A stretch of DNA of 43,312 nt, taken from assembly GCA_023431045.1 (NCBI GenBank), contig JAEYXZ010000046.1:1-43312 (forward strand). The letters run 5' to 3'. Positions 25,802 to 33,805 of this stretch are shown here, piece after piece. The position numbers and the translations under genes are program-made. The stretch is from Bacillota bacterium (GTDB lineage: Bacteria > Bacillota_I > Bacilli_A > Acholeplasmatales > Acholeplasmataceae). The notes beneath the pieces are model-generated. The model worked only from the letters and a program-made list of their open reading frames with translations. It was not told where the DNA came from and searched no databases. Numbering within the stretch: the first letter of the stretch is position 1; every line of letters begins with the position of its first letter.

Positions 25802-27475
25802 ATGTCTAACAAGAAGATCAGTGGTGAACTATTTAAAAAAATGGTTACCAATGGAGCTATCCACTTAAAGAATAATCATAAAGAAGTGGATCACCTCAAT
25901 GTGTTTCCGGTACCGGATGGTGACACGGGAACAAATATGCAAATGACAATGATGGCGGGTATTAAAGAAGTTACTGCATCAGAGTCCAGTTCAATCGTTG
26001 ATGTTTCAAAAATATTGTCAAGAGGATTATTAATGGGAGCAAGAGGTAACTCAGGTGTTATCTTGTCCCAGTTTTTCCGTGGCGTTTATGCTGAAATATC
26101 AAAAATTAACAACGGATCAGTCACGATTAAAGAGTTTATTCAAGCTTTAGTTGGTGGATATCAAATGGCATATCGTGCTGTTATGGATCCAGTTGAAGGT
26201 ACGATTTTAACGGTTGTTCGTGAATCTGCCGAAAAAGTTCTAAAAGAACAAACTAAATTAACATCTGTTGAAGATGTCTTAAAAGTGTATTTAGAACAAG
26301 CAAAAGAAACACTCATTAAAACCCCAGAACTTCTACCGGTCTTAAAAGAAGCAGGCGTTGTTGACTCAGGTGGAGCAGGATTTATTAAAATTATTGAAGG
26401 TATGGTCATGGCTCTTGAAGGTCAAATCCTATCTGAAAGTGAACTTTCTAACCTTGTTGTCGGTAAACAATCCGAATATATTGGTGCTCATAACCTAGGC
26501 GAAGTCGATATCAAATATGGCTATTGTACCGAATTTATTGTACAATTATTTAACCATGAAACCTTCGACCAGAACAGCGTTAGGGAACCTCTAGAACAAA
26601 TGGGTGACTCACTTGTTGTTGTTACTGATGAAGATTTATTAAAGGTTCACGTCCATACAAACCAACCTGGTGTTGCATTAACACTCGCCCAAAAATTTGG
26701 TGAATTAAAGACAATTAAAATTGAAAATATGAGATCTCAACATTCCAATATTATGAGTGATGAGCACGATCATTCACACGAAGCTAAACAAGCTGAAGTT
26801 ACTAAGAAACCAAAAGCTAAATATGGTATTATTGCTGTTGCTCAAGGTGACGGAATCAAAGAAGCATTCAAGGAATTAGGCGTTGACTACGTCATCGACG
26901 GTGGTCAAACAATGAATCCACCAACAGAAGAGTTTGTTAAAGCTGTTGAAAAAGTTAATGCTGAAAATATCATTATTCTTCCTAATAACTCAAACGTCAT
27001 TTTAACTGCTGAACAAGCTGCTAATCTAATCGAAGGTCACTCCGTTGTCGTTGTTAAGACTAAGACTGTTGCACAAGGTTATTCTTCATTGATTGCCTTT
27101 GATCCAACCATTGATTTAGATGCCAATGTTGATAGTATGCAAGAAGTTGTTGCTAATATGAAATCAGGTGAAGTAACTTACGCTGTTCGTGACACAGAAA
27201 TGAATGGAGTTCAAGTTAAGACTGGTGATTATATTGGTATTTCGAAAGGTAAGTTAGTTGTTTCAACCAAAGATCGTATCGAAACAGTAACTAAACTGCT
27301 TTCATCACTCATTGATGATAATTCAGAAATTGTTACAATCTTCTATGGCATTCAAGTTGAAGCTCAAGAACTTGAAGAAGTTGTTGATTATCTATCTGAT
27401 CGATTCGAAAACGTTGAAGTTGAAACAATCGAAGGTAAACAAGATATTTATTCATACATTATTGCAGTCGAATAA
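25802..27475 (+). CDS. fakA: DAK2/DegV-domain protein, fatty acid kinase FakA family (YloV)
   Basis: A 557-residue cytoplasmic protein. The N-terminal DhaL-type nucleotide domain (about 1-205) has LNVFPVPDGDTGTNM, whose aspartates bind Mg-ATP, and the loop GARGNSGVILSQFFRG. A middle domain follows (ending near HVHTNQPG), then a linker of charged and His-rich residues, and a C-terminal domain (about 315-557) of the YloV type with GGQTMNPPTEEF and ILPNNSNVI. FakA phosphorylates fatty acids bound to FakB, feeding exogenous fatty acids to phospholipid synthesis. FakB is not in the window. SD CGGAGGA is 7-8 bases before the ATG. Confidence 0.94.
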   Translation: MSNKKISGELFKKMVTNGAIHLKNNHKEVDHLNVFPVPDGDTGTNMQMTMMAGIKEVTASESSSIVDVSKILSRGLLMGARGNSGVILSQFFRGVYAEISKINNGSVTIKEFIQALVGGYQMAYRAVMDPVEGTILTVVRESAEKVLKEQTKLTSVEDVLKVYLEQAKETLIKTPELLPVLKEAGVVDSGGAGFIKIIEGMVMALEGQILSESELSNLVVGKQSEYIGAHNLGEVDIKYGYCTEFIVQLFNHETFDQNSVREPLEQMGDSLVVVTDEDLLKVHVHTNQPGVALTLAQKFGELKTIKIENMRSQHSNIMSDEHDHSHEAKQAEVTKKPKAKYGIIAVAQGDGIKEAFKELGVDYVIDGGQTMNPPTEEFVKAVEKVNAENIIILPNNSNVILTAEQAANLIEGHSVVVVKTKTVAQGYSSLIAFDPTIDLDANVDSMQEVVANMKSGEVTYAVRDTEMNGVQVKTGDYIGISKGKLVVSTKDRIETVTKLLSSLIDDNSEIVTIFYGIQVEAQELEEVVDYLSDRFENVEVETIEGKQDIYSYIIAVE

Positions 27476-27485
27476 TAAATCGCAA

Positions 27486-27514
27486 TAAGGTGCTGACAAT
27501 CAGCACCTTTTTAT
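27486..27514 (+). terminator. Terminator after fakA
   Basis: A perfect 10-bp stem AAGGTGCTGA/TCAGCACCTT with a CAA loop, then TTTATTTT. Confidence 0.9.
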
Positions 27515-27538
27515 TTTAATAAAAATATATGTTTTACA

Positions 27539-27567
27539 TTGATTTTCACTTGTTATTTTGGTATCAT
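27539..27567 (+). promoter_or_regulatory. tRNA-Leu promoter
   Basis: -35 TTGATT (27539-27544), 17-base spacer, extended -10 TGG-TATCAT (27562-27567). The tRNA starts 13 bases after the -10 box. Confidence 0.68.
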
Positions 27568-27580
27568 TATTGTTGCGCAT

Positions 27581-27666
27581 GCGACCGTGGTGAAACGGTA
27601 TACACGCTACTTTGAGGTGGTAGTGGGGGAAACCCTGTGTGAGTTCAAATCTCATCGGTCGCACCA
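27581..27666 (+). tRNA. tRNA-Leu (anticodon GAG)
   Basis: An 86-base class II tRNA. The acceptor stem is GCGACCG/CGGTCGC with discriminator A and an encoded CCA. The D loop has GAAACGG. The anticodon stem CTACT/GGTAG holds the loop TTGAGGT, so the anticodon is GAG, reading CUC and CUU. The long variable arm (GGGG-GAAA-CCCT) is expected for tRNA-Leu. The T arm is GTGAG-TTCAAAT-CTCAT. It has its own promoter and is not in a tRNA cluster. Confidence 0.95.
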
Positions 27667-27837
27667 TTTTTCAAAATTTGAAGGTTTAATACTGTAACGA
27701 TTCAAAGTTGTTAAAGATATTAATCCTTTTTTTTATTGTATCTATTAAAGTATAATAAAGCCAATAAAAGTATCCAACTTGAGTTAAGGTGAATAATAAC
27801 CGTTATTTAGTGTATTATAGACATTTTTTATTTATCT

Positions 27838-28332
27838 ATGAACGATTTGATAGTACGATATAACTACGGAAAGAGTGATTGTGTGAAAGTTAAACTATTA
27901 GTCAATAAAGCAAACGAACAAAAATATAGATCCATGCTGGAAAAAGCGGGATTTGAAATTTCAAACGATGCTAATCTAACATTCCAAGAAGATAACGCTC
28001 AGATAGATTACATAATTGGTAAAGACGATCGATCAGCTACAGTTTTAGTCTATCTAGCGGATATTCAACTGATTGAAACTTATGGCAAAGATATCATTGT
28101 TCATACTCAAAACCATCAATATATTTTAAGAGGCACAATGGAGTATTATCAGCAATTATTATTTCCATATGAATTTATTAGAGTGAGTCAATCATCGATT
28201 ATTCATAAAAGGTGTATTACTAGAATTTCACCTGCGTTAAGTATGAAGTTTACAGTGACTTTAAAGAATAATAGAAAAGTAGATGTCACTAGATCGTATT
28301 ATTATAGTTTCAAAGAATATATTGGATTATAG
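27838..28332 (+). CDS. LytTR-family DNA-binding transcription regulator
   Basis: A protein of 164 residues (or 149). The C-terminal LytTR domain (about residues 75-160) is clear: YLADIQLIETYGKDIIVHT, then FIRVSQSSIIHKRCITRI, the family's conserved recognition segment, then VDVTRSYYYSFKEYI. There is no response-regulator receiver domain, so it is a stand-alone LytTR factor. The ATG at 27838 has no SD. A GTG at 27883 is preceded by GAGTGAT, gives the usual start M-K-V-K-L, and may be the real start. The gene is followed after 13 bases by a membrane protein gene, an arrangement like LytTR regulatory systems where a membrane protein restrains the regulator. Targets are unknown. Confidence 0.87.
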   Translation: MNDLIVRYNYGKSDCVKVKLLVNKANEQKYRSMLEKAGFEISNDANLTFQEDNAQIDYIIGKDDRSATVLVYLADIQLIETYGKDIIVHTQNHQYILRGTMEYYQQLLFPYEFIRVSQSSIIHKRCITRISPALSMKFTVTLKNNRKVDVTRSYYYSFKEYIGL

Positions 28333-28345
28333 GAGGTTAAAAGAT

Positions 28346-29065
28346 ATGAACTACATACCTAACATATTAGTCATTATTATAGCATCGGTACTATTAGTAG
28401 CAATTTTAGTTAGTCTTGGATATCTGCTGTATTATCGTCTTAGTGCACAAAAATCTTTAGATAAAGAACGAACTCGAAGAACAAATCTTCCATCTCCACT
28501 CAATTTTATTTTCACTTGTTTAATTGTTGCAAGCTTTATTGGTAATGTGATAAGTATTATCGGTTTTATTACTTTGAAGGATCAGGAGCAAGAACAATTC
28601 TATAGTCAATCATCAATTGGAGAAATAGGTTCAGAATTTCAATATATCAAGGATCAGGTTATTACTAATCTTAGACCTGAATATGAAGTTTTATCCCATC
28701 AATCTAATGAATTTATCATGTATTATGCGAGAATAAACGAAATAATCAAAGATTCAAATACTTTTTTACCTAATTATATTGTTTACATTGCTTATGTTGG
28801 TGAAACGGAATTAATCAATAATTATCACATTAAGTTCACGACTCAAAACGGTTTGAATAAAGCTTCTTATATCGTAAAGTATGAAAGTGATTATTCGATT
28901 ATGATTTTAAATAGTCATGAAATCATTGATGTTGAGATTAGTGGTGAAATCAAGCAATTTGTTGCAGATCCAAATGAGGATGATATTCGTGCTATGTTTG
29001 ATCAAACAGAAGAAATTTCATATAGTTTTAGTTTTAAATTGAAGAATTCGATTTTCGTTACATAA
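28346..29065 (+). CDS. Two-TM membrane protein of unknown function, paired with the LytTR gene
   Basis: About 239 residues. TM1 is near residues 5-30 (VIIIASVLLVAILVSLGYLL), followed by a positively charged loop (KERTRRTNLPSP) and TM2 near residues 50-75. The remaining 160 residues are polar and rich in beta-type pattern, with no motif I recognise. By the positive-inside rule the loop is inside and both the N-terminus and the large C-terminal domain are outside. The ATG at 28346 is chosen because AGGAGG lies 9 bases before it; the frame is open further upstream, but that part overlaps the LytTR gene. Likely co-transcribed with the regulator and possibly its sensor or restrainer; this is inference. 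A terminator follows. Confidence 0.8.
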   Translation: MNYIPNILVIIIASVLLVAILVSLGYLLYYRLSAQKSLDKERTRRTNLPSPLNFIFTCLIVASFIGNVISIIGFITLKDQEQEQFYSQSSIGEIGSEFQYIKDQVITNLRPEYEVLSHQSNEFIMYYARINEIIKDSNTFLPNYIVYIAYVGETELINNYHIKFTTQNGLNKASYIVKYESDYSIMILNSHEIIDVEISGEIKQFVADPNEDDIRAMFDQTEEISYSFSFKLKNSIFVT

Positions 29066-29108
29066 TTGATGGTAAATAAGAGATGTCATGAAGATATGAT
29101 AACTCGAC

Positions 29109-29139
29109 AAAAGTAGATTGTTTATCGTCTACTTTTTTA
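29109..29139 (+). terminator. Terminator after the LytTR-membrane protein pair
   Basis: Stem AAAAGTAGA/TCTACTTTT, ten-base loop, then a T tract. Confidence 0.8.
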
Positions 29140-29159
29140 ATTATTTGTTATAACTTCAT

Positions 29160-29188
29160 TTGCATATCCACAAAACTAGATATATACT
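29160..29188 (+). promoter_or_regulatory. Promoter for the small three-TM protein gene
   Basis: -35 TTGCAT (29160-29165), 17-base spacer, -10 TATACT (29183-29188), between a terminator and the gene about 100 bases downstream. Confidence 0.65.
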
Positions 29189-29286
29189 TTAAGCACAACA
29201 TCATTATTTACTAGCGATTATCTTGAAATACGATGACTTTCATGATGTATCTCAATGATTTTCAACTTACCCTGAAAAGAGGTCAT

Positions 29287-29619
29287 ATGATGATTCAAGT
29301 TAATGAGATTATGTTTTGGATAAGTGTCTTACTTTTGGTGATTTCTATCGTATGTCTTTTCTATGTTTATGTAAAACATAAAGACTTAAAATCCGTCATC
29401 CATATTTGGATACTTTTTGGTGTTAGTTTAGTATGTATCCTCATGCAACAACTTGGGATTATATTTGGGACCAGAACGGGTGGAGATTTAAGCTTTATTG
29501 ATCGATATTTATTTTCAATGTTAGGAATAATTGTTTTTACTATTTTAGTGGGGTATTTTGCTTTCATCATTGCTAAAGCAGTTAGAGATGTTCAACAGCT
29601 TGAAAAACAACAAAAATAA
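29287..29619 (+). CDS. Small three-TM membrane protein, unknown function
   Basis: About 110 residues from the ATG at 29287 (a second ATG at 29290 fits the AGAGGT SD slightly better). Three hydrophobic helices: near residues 7-28 (ISVLLLVISIVCLFYVYV), 35-58 and 72-97. A charged tail follows (KAVRDVQQLEKQQK). No family is recognised. The frame extends upstream to 29233 without an SD. It is a single-gene unit with its own promoter and terminator, located between the LytTR pair and the ABC operon. Confidence 0.65.
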   Translation: MMIQVNEIMFWISVLLLVISIVCLFYVYVKHKDLKSVIHIWILFGVSLVCILMQQLGIIFGTRTGGDLSFIDRYLFSMLGIIVFTILVGYFAFIIAKAVRDVQQLEKQQK

Positions 29620-29657
29620 ATCATACTGATTACAGAAAACTTTACTTCAAATTATCT

Positions 29658-29709
29658 AAAGGTCTAATGTGTTAGTGGTGTTTATGCTAACAATATTAGA
29701 TCTTTTTTT
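29658..29709 (+). terminator. Terminator after the small three-TM gene
   Basis: Arms AAGGTCTAAT-TGTTAG and CTAACA-ATTAGATCTT pair (with a G-U and small bulges) around an 11-base loop, then seven T. Confidence 0.75.
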
Positions 29710-29914
29710 CTTACTATTTGACTTAGAAATCATGCAAATAATTGAAGATAAATAATCTTTGAAAACTATAATAAAATACGTTGACAAGTTTCGTACTCAT
29801 GAATTAGCCCAAAAAAGAATGATAATTACGTTACTTTTCGATATTTATATTTTGATTTATCATAATATATTAGCGTTTCTATAGAATTCAATTGTTTTTT
29901 AAATGCTTTACATT

Positions 29915-29960
29915 TATGTTATAATGTACTCAGATATTATGAAGTGTAAATATACATTTC
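29915..29960 (+). promoter_or_regulatory. Extended -10 promoter and downstream dyad of the ABC/giant-lipoprotein operon
   Basis: TATGT-TATAAT with -10 at 29920-29925 and no usable -35. About 10 bases after the expected start of transcription lies GAAGTGTA-AA-TATACATTTC (29941-29960), an imperfect inverted repeat that could be an operator or a 5' hairpin. Confidence 0.5.
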
Positions 29961-29994
29961 AACCAATTTAAAAAACTAACCTGGAGCCATATAA

Positions 29995-32172
29995 GTGATA
30001 ATACCCATATTGCTGTTTTCTATCCTGTGTTTTTCTGTCGGAAGCGCTTACATAATAATAAAGAAAAATCAATCTGAAACCATCATTTTTAGAGTTTTAT
30101 CCGTACTCTTATTTTTAGTTTATTTGGTTAGATTATTTTCCAGAGATACAATCGATCAGACCTTTAACCTATTCTTAACAGATATTGAAACACCTATTGA
30201 TGCATCACCAACTTGGCTCTTTGATCAAATGATGACGTTTGGTATCATTATGCTCCGTTGGTTTACTTTACTAACAATTTCATGGATCATAATTACCTCA
30301 ATGTATCAAATAAAAATATTAAAGTGGTTAATCAGTATTATCGGTTTAATCACTGTATCATTGAATATTTTGTACTTTGATCAACATATCATTGCCTTCC
30401 AAGGTACGACTGAGGTAACTTTGCGTACGATTCAATTTGCTGTTGAAACAGGGCTAACGGCTGTGATTACATTATTATCCATCATTTCACTCATTAAAAA
30501 TCGTGAAAAATTCAATATTAAAAAAGATTTACTTGATAGTTTCATGGTGGTGATAGGGTCACTTTTTGCTTTAATGCCACTCACACTTTTATATAACTTC
30601 TTTGGAAATTATGGCGATAATCCGAAAGACTTTAATGCTGAACATTTATTTGTCATTATTATTCCAGTCATTTTAATGATTATCATCTATCGCTATATGA
30701 AGTCAAAATCACAAATTGCAAAAGATGCACTTATTGCATTTTTAGCGATTGCCGCGGTATTCCAATACTTCTATATGCGAAGAGAGGATTTAGCTGCATG
30801 GCCGCTCCATTTATGTAATATGGCGGTCATTTTAATATTCTTTGGAACAGTATTTAGAATTAAAAGCCTATTTTATTTTGCGTATTTCGCAACAGTATTA
30901 GGATCGATTGGCGGTATCATGTTGCCAAATTATGAAGTCGATTTCTTTTCTCTCACTGTGATTCACTTTGGATACAATCACATGTATGCCTTAATAACTC
31001 CAATCCTAGGAATTGCACTTGGAACATTTGAAAAACCTAAACTAAAGTCAATGTATCAAGCGATTGCGGTATTTACGGTTTACTTCATCGTTGTCATCAT
31101 TTTAAATGCTTGGTTCAATAACTATACATCAGTGGACTACTTCTTTGCTTACTCAGATTTCTTACCTGAAATGTTTGGTGCAGTTGAATTACAGTATCAA
31201 AACATTGTCTCAATTGAAGTTGGTGATTTAACATTAACTTTCTATTGGTTATTCCAACTCATTTATTATCTAGCATTTGTCTTCTTAATGTTTGTCAGTT
31301 GGTATGTGTATGATGCAGCATTTAATGCTGTTGATGCAAACCGAAAGTTAAGAGCAAAACAAAAACAAATGAAAATGGATCACCTAGATTTATTAAAATC
31401 TTTAGGTGGTAGAAAATTAGAAGATCCAATGGACGAAAAAGGTGTCAATATGATTAAAATCGTTAATTTCTCAAAACGTTATGGAAAATCCAATAAATTT
31501 GCAGTTAAGAATTTTTCACTTGAAGTTGGACCGGGTGAAATTTTTGGTTTCTTAGGACACAATGGAGCAGGAAAGTCAACAACCATCAAAAGTATGGTTG
31601 GTATTCAGTCAATTACTGAAGGTGAAATCTTCTTAGATGGATATTCGATTAAGACGCAACCGATAGAAGCAAAACTTCGATTAGGATATGTTTCAGATAA
31701 CCATGCGGTCTATGAAAAACTAACAGGTCGTGAATACATTCATTATGTTGCTGACCTTTACCGTGTACCAAAAGAGTTAAGAGATCAAAGACTTGAAGTA
31801 TTACTGGAAAAACTATCTTTAGCACATGCCATTGATCAAGAAGTTAAATCATATTCACATGGTATGAAACAAAAACTCGTCGTTATTGCATCATTAATCC
31901 ATGAACCACCAATTTGGATTTTAGATGAACCATTAACTGGTCTAGATCCAACCTCAGCTTATCAAATTAAAGAATCGATGAGAGAACATGCTGCAAAAGG
32001 AAATATTGTCTTCTTTTCAAGTCACGTTATTGAAGTCGTTGAAAAGATTTGTACAAAGATTGCAGTGATTAATCAAGGAGAATTAATGGGAGTCTATGAA
32101 ATGGAAGAACTTCAAAAGAAGGGCATTTCATTAGAATCACTTTACATGAGTGGAAAAAAACAGGATTCATAA
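29995..32172 (+). CDS. YwaF/TMEM164-like membrane domain fused to an ABC transporter ATPase
   Basis: 725 residues. About 13 hydrophobic helices fill residues 1-440. The second half of this region (about 240-435) looks like the YwaF/TIGR02206 family, with WPLH272-L-C274-NMAV and FGYNH329M. After a charged linker (about 440-484) comes a complete ABC ATPase: Walker A GHNGAGKST (521-529), signature YSHGMKQ (620-626), Walker B WILDEP (641-646), H-loop His677. The ATPase resembles those of ABC-2 type exporters. The start is GTG with SD CTGGAG. The ABC permease gene follows 10 bases later. An internal SD and ATG (31450) could also give a free ATPase. I infer that it powers an exporter with the next gene; the fusion is unusual. 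Confidence 0.88.
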   Translation: MIIPILLFSILCFSVGSAYIIIKKNQSETIIFRVLSVLLFLVYLVRLFSRDTIDQTFNLFLTDIETPIDASPTWLFDQMMTFGIIMLRWFTLLTISWIIITSMYQIKILKWLISIIGLITVSLNILYFDQHIIAFQGTTEVTLRTIQFAVETGLTAVITLLSIISLIKNREKFNIKKDLLDSFMVVIGSLFALMPLTLLYNFFGNYGDNPKDFNAEHLFVIIIPVILMIIIYRYMKSKSQIAKDALIAFLAIAAVFQYFYMRREDLAAWPLHLCNMAVILIFFGTVFRIKSLFYFAYFATVLGSIGGIMLPNYEVDFFSLTVIHFGYNHMYALITPILGIALGTFEKPKLKSMYQAIAVFTVYFIVVIILNAWFNNYTSVDYFFAYSDFLPEMFGAVELQYQNIVSIEVGDLTLTFYWLFQLIYYLAFVFLMFVSWYVYDAAFNAVDANRKLRAKQKQMKMDHLDLLKSLGGRKLEDPMDEKGVNMIKIVNFSKRYGKSNKFAVKNFSLEVGPGEIFGFLGHNGAGKSTTIKSMVGIQSITEGEIFLDGYSIKTQPIEAKLRLGYVSDNHAVYEKLTGREYIHYVADLYRVPKELRDQRLEVLLEKLSLAHAIDQEVKSYSHGMKQKLVVIASLIHEPPIWILDEPLTGLDPTSAYQIKESMREHAAKGNIVFFSSHVIEVVEKICTKIAVINQGELMGVYEMEELQKKGISLESLYMSGKKQDS
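31436..31452 (+). promoter_or_regulatory. Internal SD and ATG at the start of the ABC domain
   Basis: AAAAAGGTG followed by five bases and ATG at 31450-31452, in frame with the fusion gene. Translation from here would give M-I-K-I-V-N-F-S-K-R-Y, the exact natural start of a free ABC ATPase of about 240 residues. Confidence 0.5.
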
Positions 32173-32182
32173 AAGAGGTTAT

Positions 32183-33793
32183 ATGTTAGAAAGACTTAAA
32201 GTACTTGTCTTATTACAACTAAAAAATAAATCCAAACGATTTGACCGCATGTCAAAGCGTATTTATGCATCCATTGCAGTTCAAGCAGTGATTTTAGTGA
32301 TCGTTAGTGTCATCATGACTTTAGCCATTCACGTTATCAAGAATATTTTCTTCATTCCTGTCAATGAATATTTTGCTATTTTTATCTTAGTGTTAACTCA
32401 AAGTATTAGCATTATTGCATCGCTTTTAGGCTTAACAACCGATTTATACCATAGTAAAGATAATCAGATTTTATTCCCACTACCAGTTAAAAACGATGAA
32501 ATCTTTCTTTCTAAAATGATTGTTTATTACATTCATGAACTCATTAAGAGTCTGTTCATTTTAGTACCGATTTTAATTGCATTAGGGTATCATCGACAAG
32601 CGGATTTTGTTTACTACATAAACATCATCCCACTCACTATTTTATTGCCTTTTATTTCAGTTTCATTTGCAACTTTACTGACATTGCCATTTGTTTTAAT
32701 TAAGAACTATCTTAAAAATCATAATGTCATTAGTGCGTTATTATCTTTGTTGTTATTTGTTGGAATCTTCTTTGTTGTTTATTGGCTCGTTGCACAAATT
32801 CCAATCCCAATCCGTCTGGTTCAACTCTATAACCGATTCATTATTGGTTTAACATTATTCATGCAAGATATTGCAACCATCGGATCGGTGTATTCATTTG
32901 TTGGTTATGTACTTTATGGTATTGATGCTTGGTTAAATTATTTATATGTTGTCTTAATTGTTATTGGTTTGTCACTTGCAAATTACTTTATTGCAAAACC
33001 ACTCTATTTTAAGTTAACCTCTAGCTCTCAAGAAAACACAGTTAAAAAAGTTAAACACATGAAATTAAGAGAATCAAAATCTCTCTTTTTAACATTCTTT
33101 AGAAAAGAATTAACAATTGCAAGAAGAAGTTCGAATGAGCTCATCAATAATTACTCTTTATTACTCATGTTACCAATTATCATGTATGTTCTAAATTATA
33201 TTTATATGGGTATGAATCGTTCATCAATGGGTAATGATTTAGTCTTAATTTTAAACGTTTTAATTGTGACGCTCATTGTCACTGGTTCTAATACAGCATC
33301 AGCATCAGCAATAACAACAGAAGGTTATGAATTTATCTTACTTAAAACTGCCCCATATGATACATCAAAGATTGCATGGGCAAAGATGTTGTTTAATTTC
33401 TTATTTACAACGCTAATCATTATCGTAAGTTTTGGACTTTTTGCACTAGCATTACCGGTTTACCCGATTGAAGATATTTATATGTTGTTTGGATTTACGA
33501 TTTTAGTTAACATTGGTCATATCTTATGGTCTTTACAACTCGATATTTTAAGTCCTAAATTATCTGAGTATGCAACCTCTGGTTCGCTATCTGACCATGC
33601 CAATATCAAAAAATCACTCTCGATTGGATTGGTATTATCAATCGTCTTTACAATCCTTTCGATTGCAAGTTTTATCTTATTTAGAGAATTAGGATGGATG
33701 TTGATGATCGGAGCGGCATTGATTTTTGCTATAAACCGATTCATGAGCTTTAGAGCATATCTTAAAGCTTATTTCATCGACATCGAGTATTAG
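32183..33793 (+). CDS. ABC transporter permease (ABC-2-like exporter type)
   Basis: A 536-residue polytopic membrane protein with about 12 helices in two halves of roughly six. The halves are separated near residues 285-305 by a charged cytoplasmic stretch (SSSQENTVKKVKHMKLRESK), after which LFLTFFRKELTIARRSSNE resembles the start of ABC-2 permease halves. I choose the ATG at 32183 because AGAGGTT lies 6-8 bases before it and 10 bases after the stop of the fusion gene; codons upstream of it overlap that gene. It is the natural membrane partner of the preceding ATPase. Cargo cannot be read from sequence; the lipoprotein genes that follow are candidates. Confidence 0.87.
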   Translation: MLERLKVLVLLQLKNKSKRFDRMSKRIYASIAVQAVILVIVSVIMTLAIHVIKNIFFIPVNEYFAIFILVLTQSISIIASLLGLTTDLYHSKDNQILFPLPVKNDEIFLSKMIVYYIHELIKSLFILVPILIALGYHRQADFVYYINIIPLTILLPFISVSFATLLTLPFVLIKNYLKNHNVISALLSLLLFVGIFFVVYWLVAQIPIPIRLVQLYNRFIIGLTLFMQDIATIGSVYSFVGYVLYGIDAWLNYLYVVLIVIGLSLANYFIAKPLYFKLTSSSQENTVKKVKHMKLRESKSLFLTFFRKELTIARRSSNELINNYSLLLMLPIIMYVLNYIYMGMNRSSMGNDLVLILNVLIVTLIVTGSNTASASAITTEGYEFILLKTAPYDTSKIAWAKMLFNFLFTTLIIIVSFGLFALALPVYPIEDIYMLFGFTILVNIGHILWSLQLDILSPKLSEYATSGSLSDHANIKKSLSIGLVLSIVFTILSIASFILFRELGWMLMIGAALIFAINRFMSFRAYLKAYFIDIEY

Positions 33794-33805
33794 GAGGATG
33801 AGAAA

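Larger units (their letters stand above)
29620..29994. other. AT-rich intergenic region and leader before the ABC operon (375 bases)
   Basis: No convincing gene. It starts with a long-stem terminator (29658-29709), then about 200 bases of AT-rich DNA without ORFs or clear structure; a TTGACA at 29781-29786 has no matching -10. An extended -10 promoter (29920-29925) and an imperfect palindrome (29941-29960) precede the operon's first gene. Confidence 0.6.

Noticed and set aside
27581..27666. Prophage or island insertion at the tRNA-Leu 3' end
   Set aside because: No integrase gene is seen downstream, and I found no second copy of the tRNA 3' end in the window. The accessory genes start nearby, but transfer is not shown.
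29781..29786. TTGACA as a promoter for a small RNA in the 29.7-29.9 kb gap
   Set aside because: No -10 box lies 16-18 bases downstream, and no terminator-like hairpin follows before the ABC operon.
29907..29925. TTTACA and TATAAT as a -35/-10 pair for the ABC operon
   Set aside because: The spacer is only 7 bases. The -10 is kept as an extended -10 promoter without the -35.
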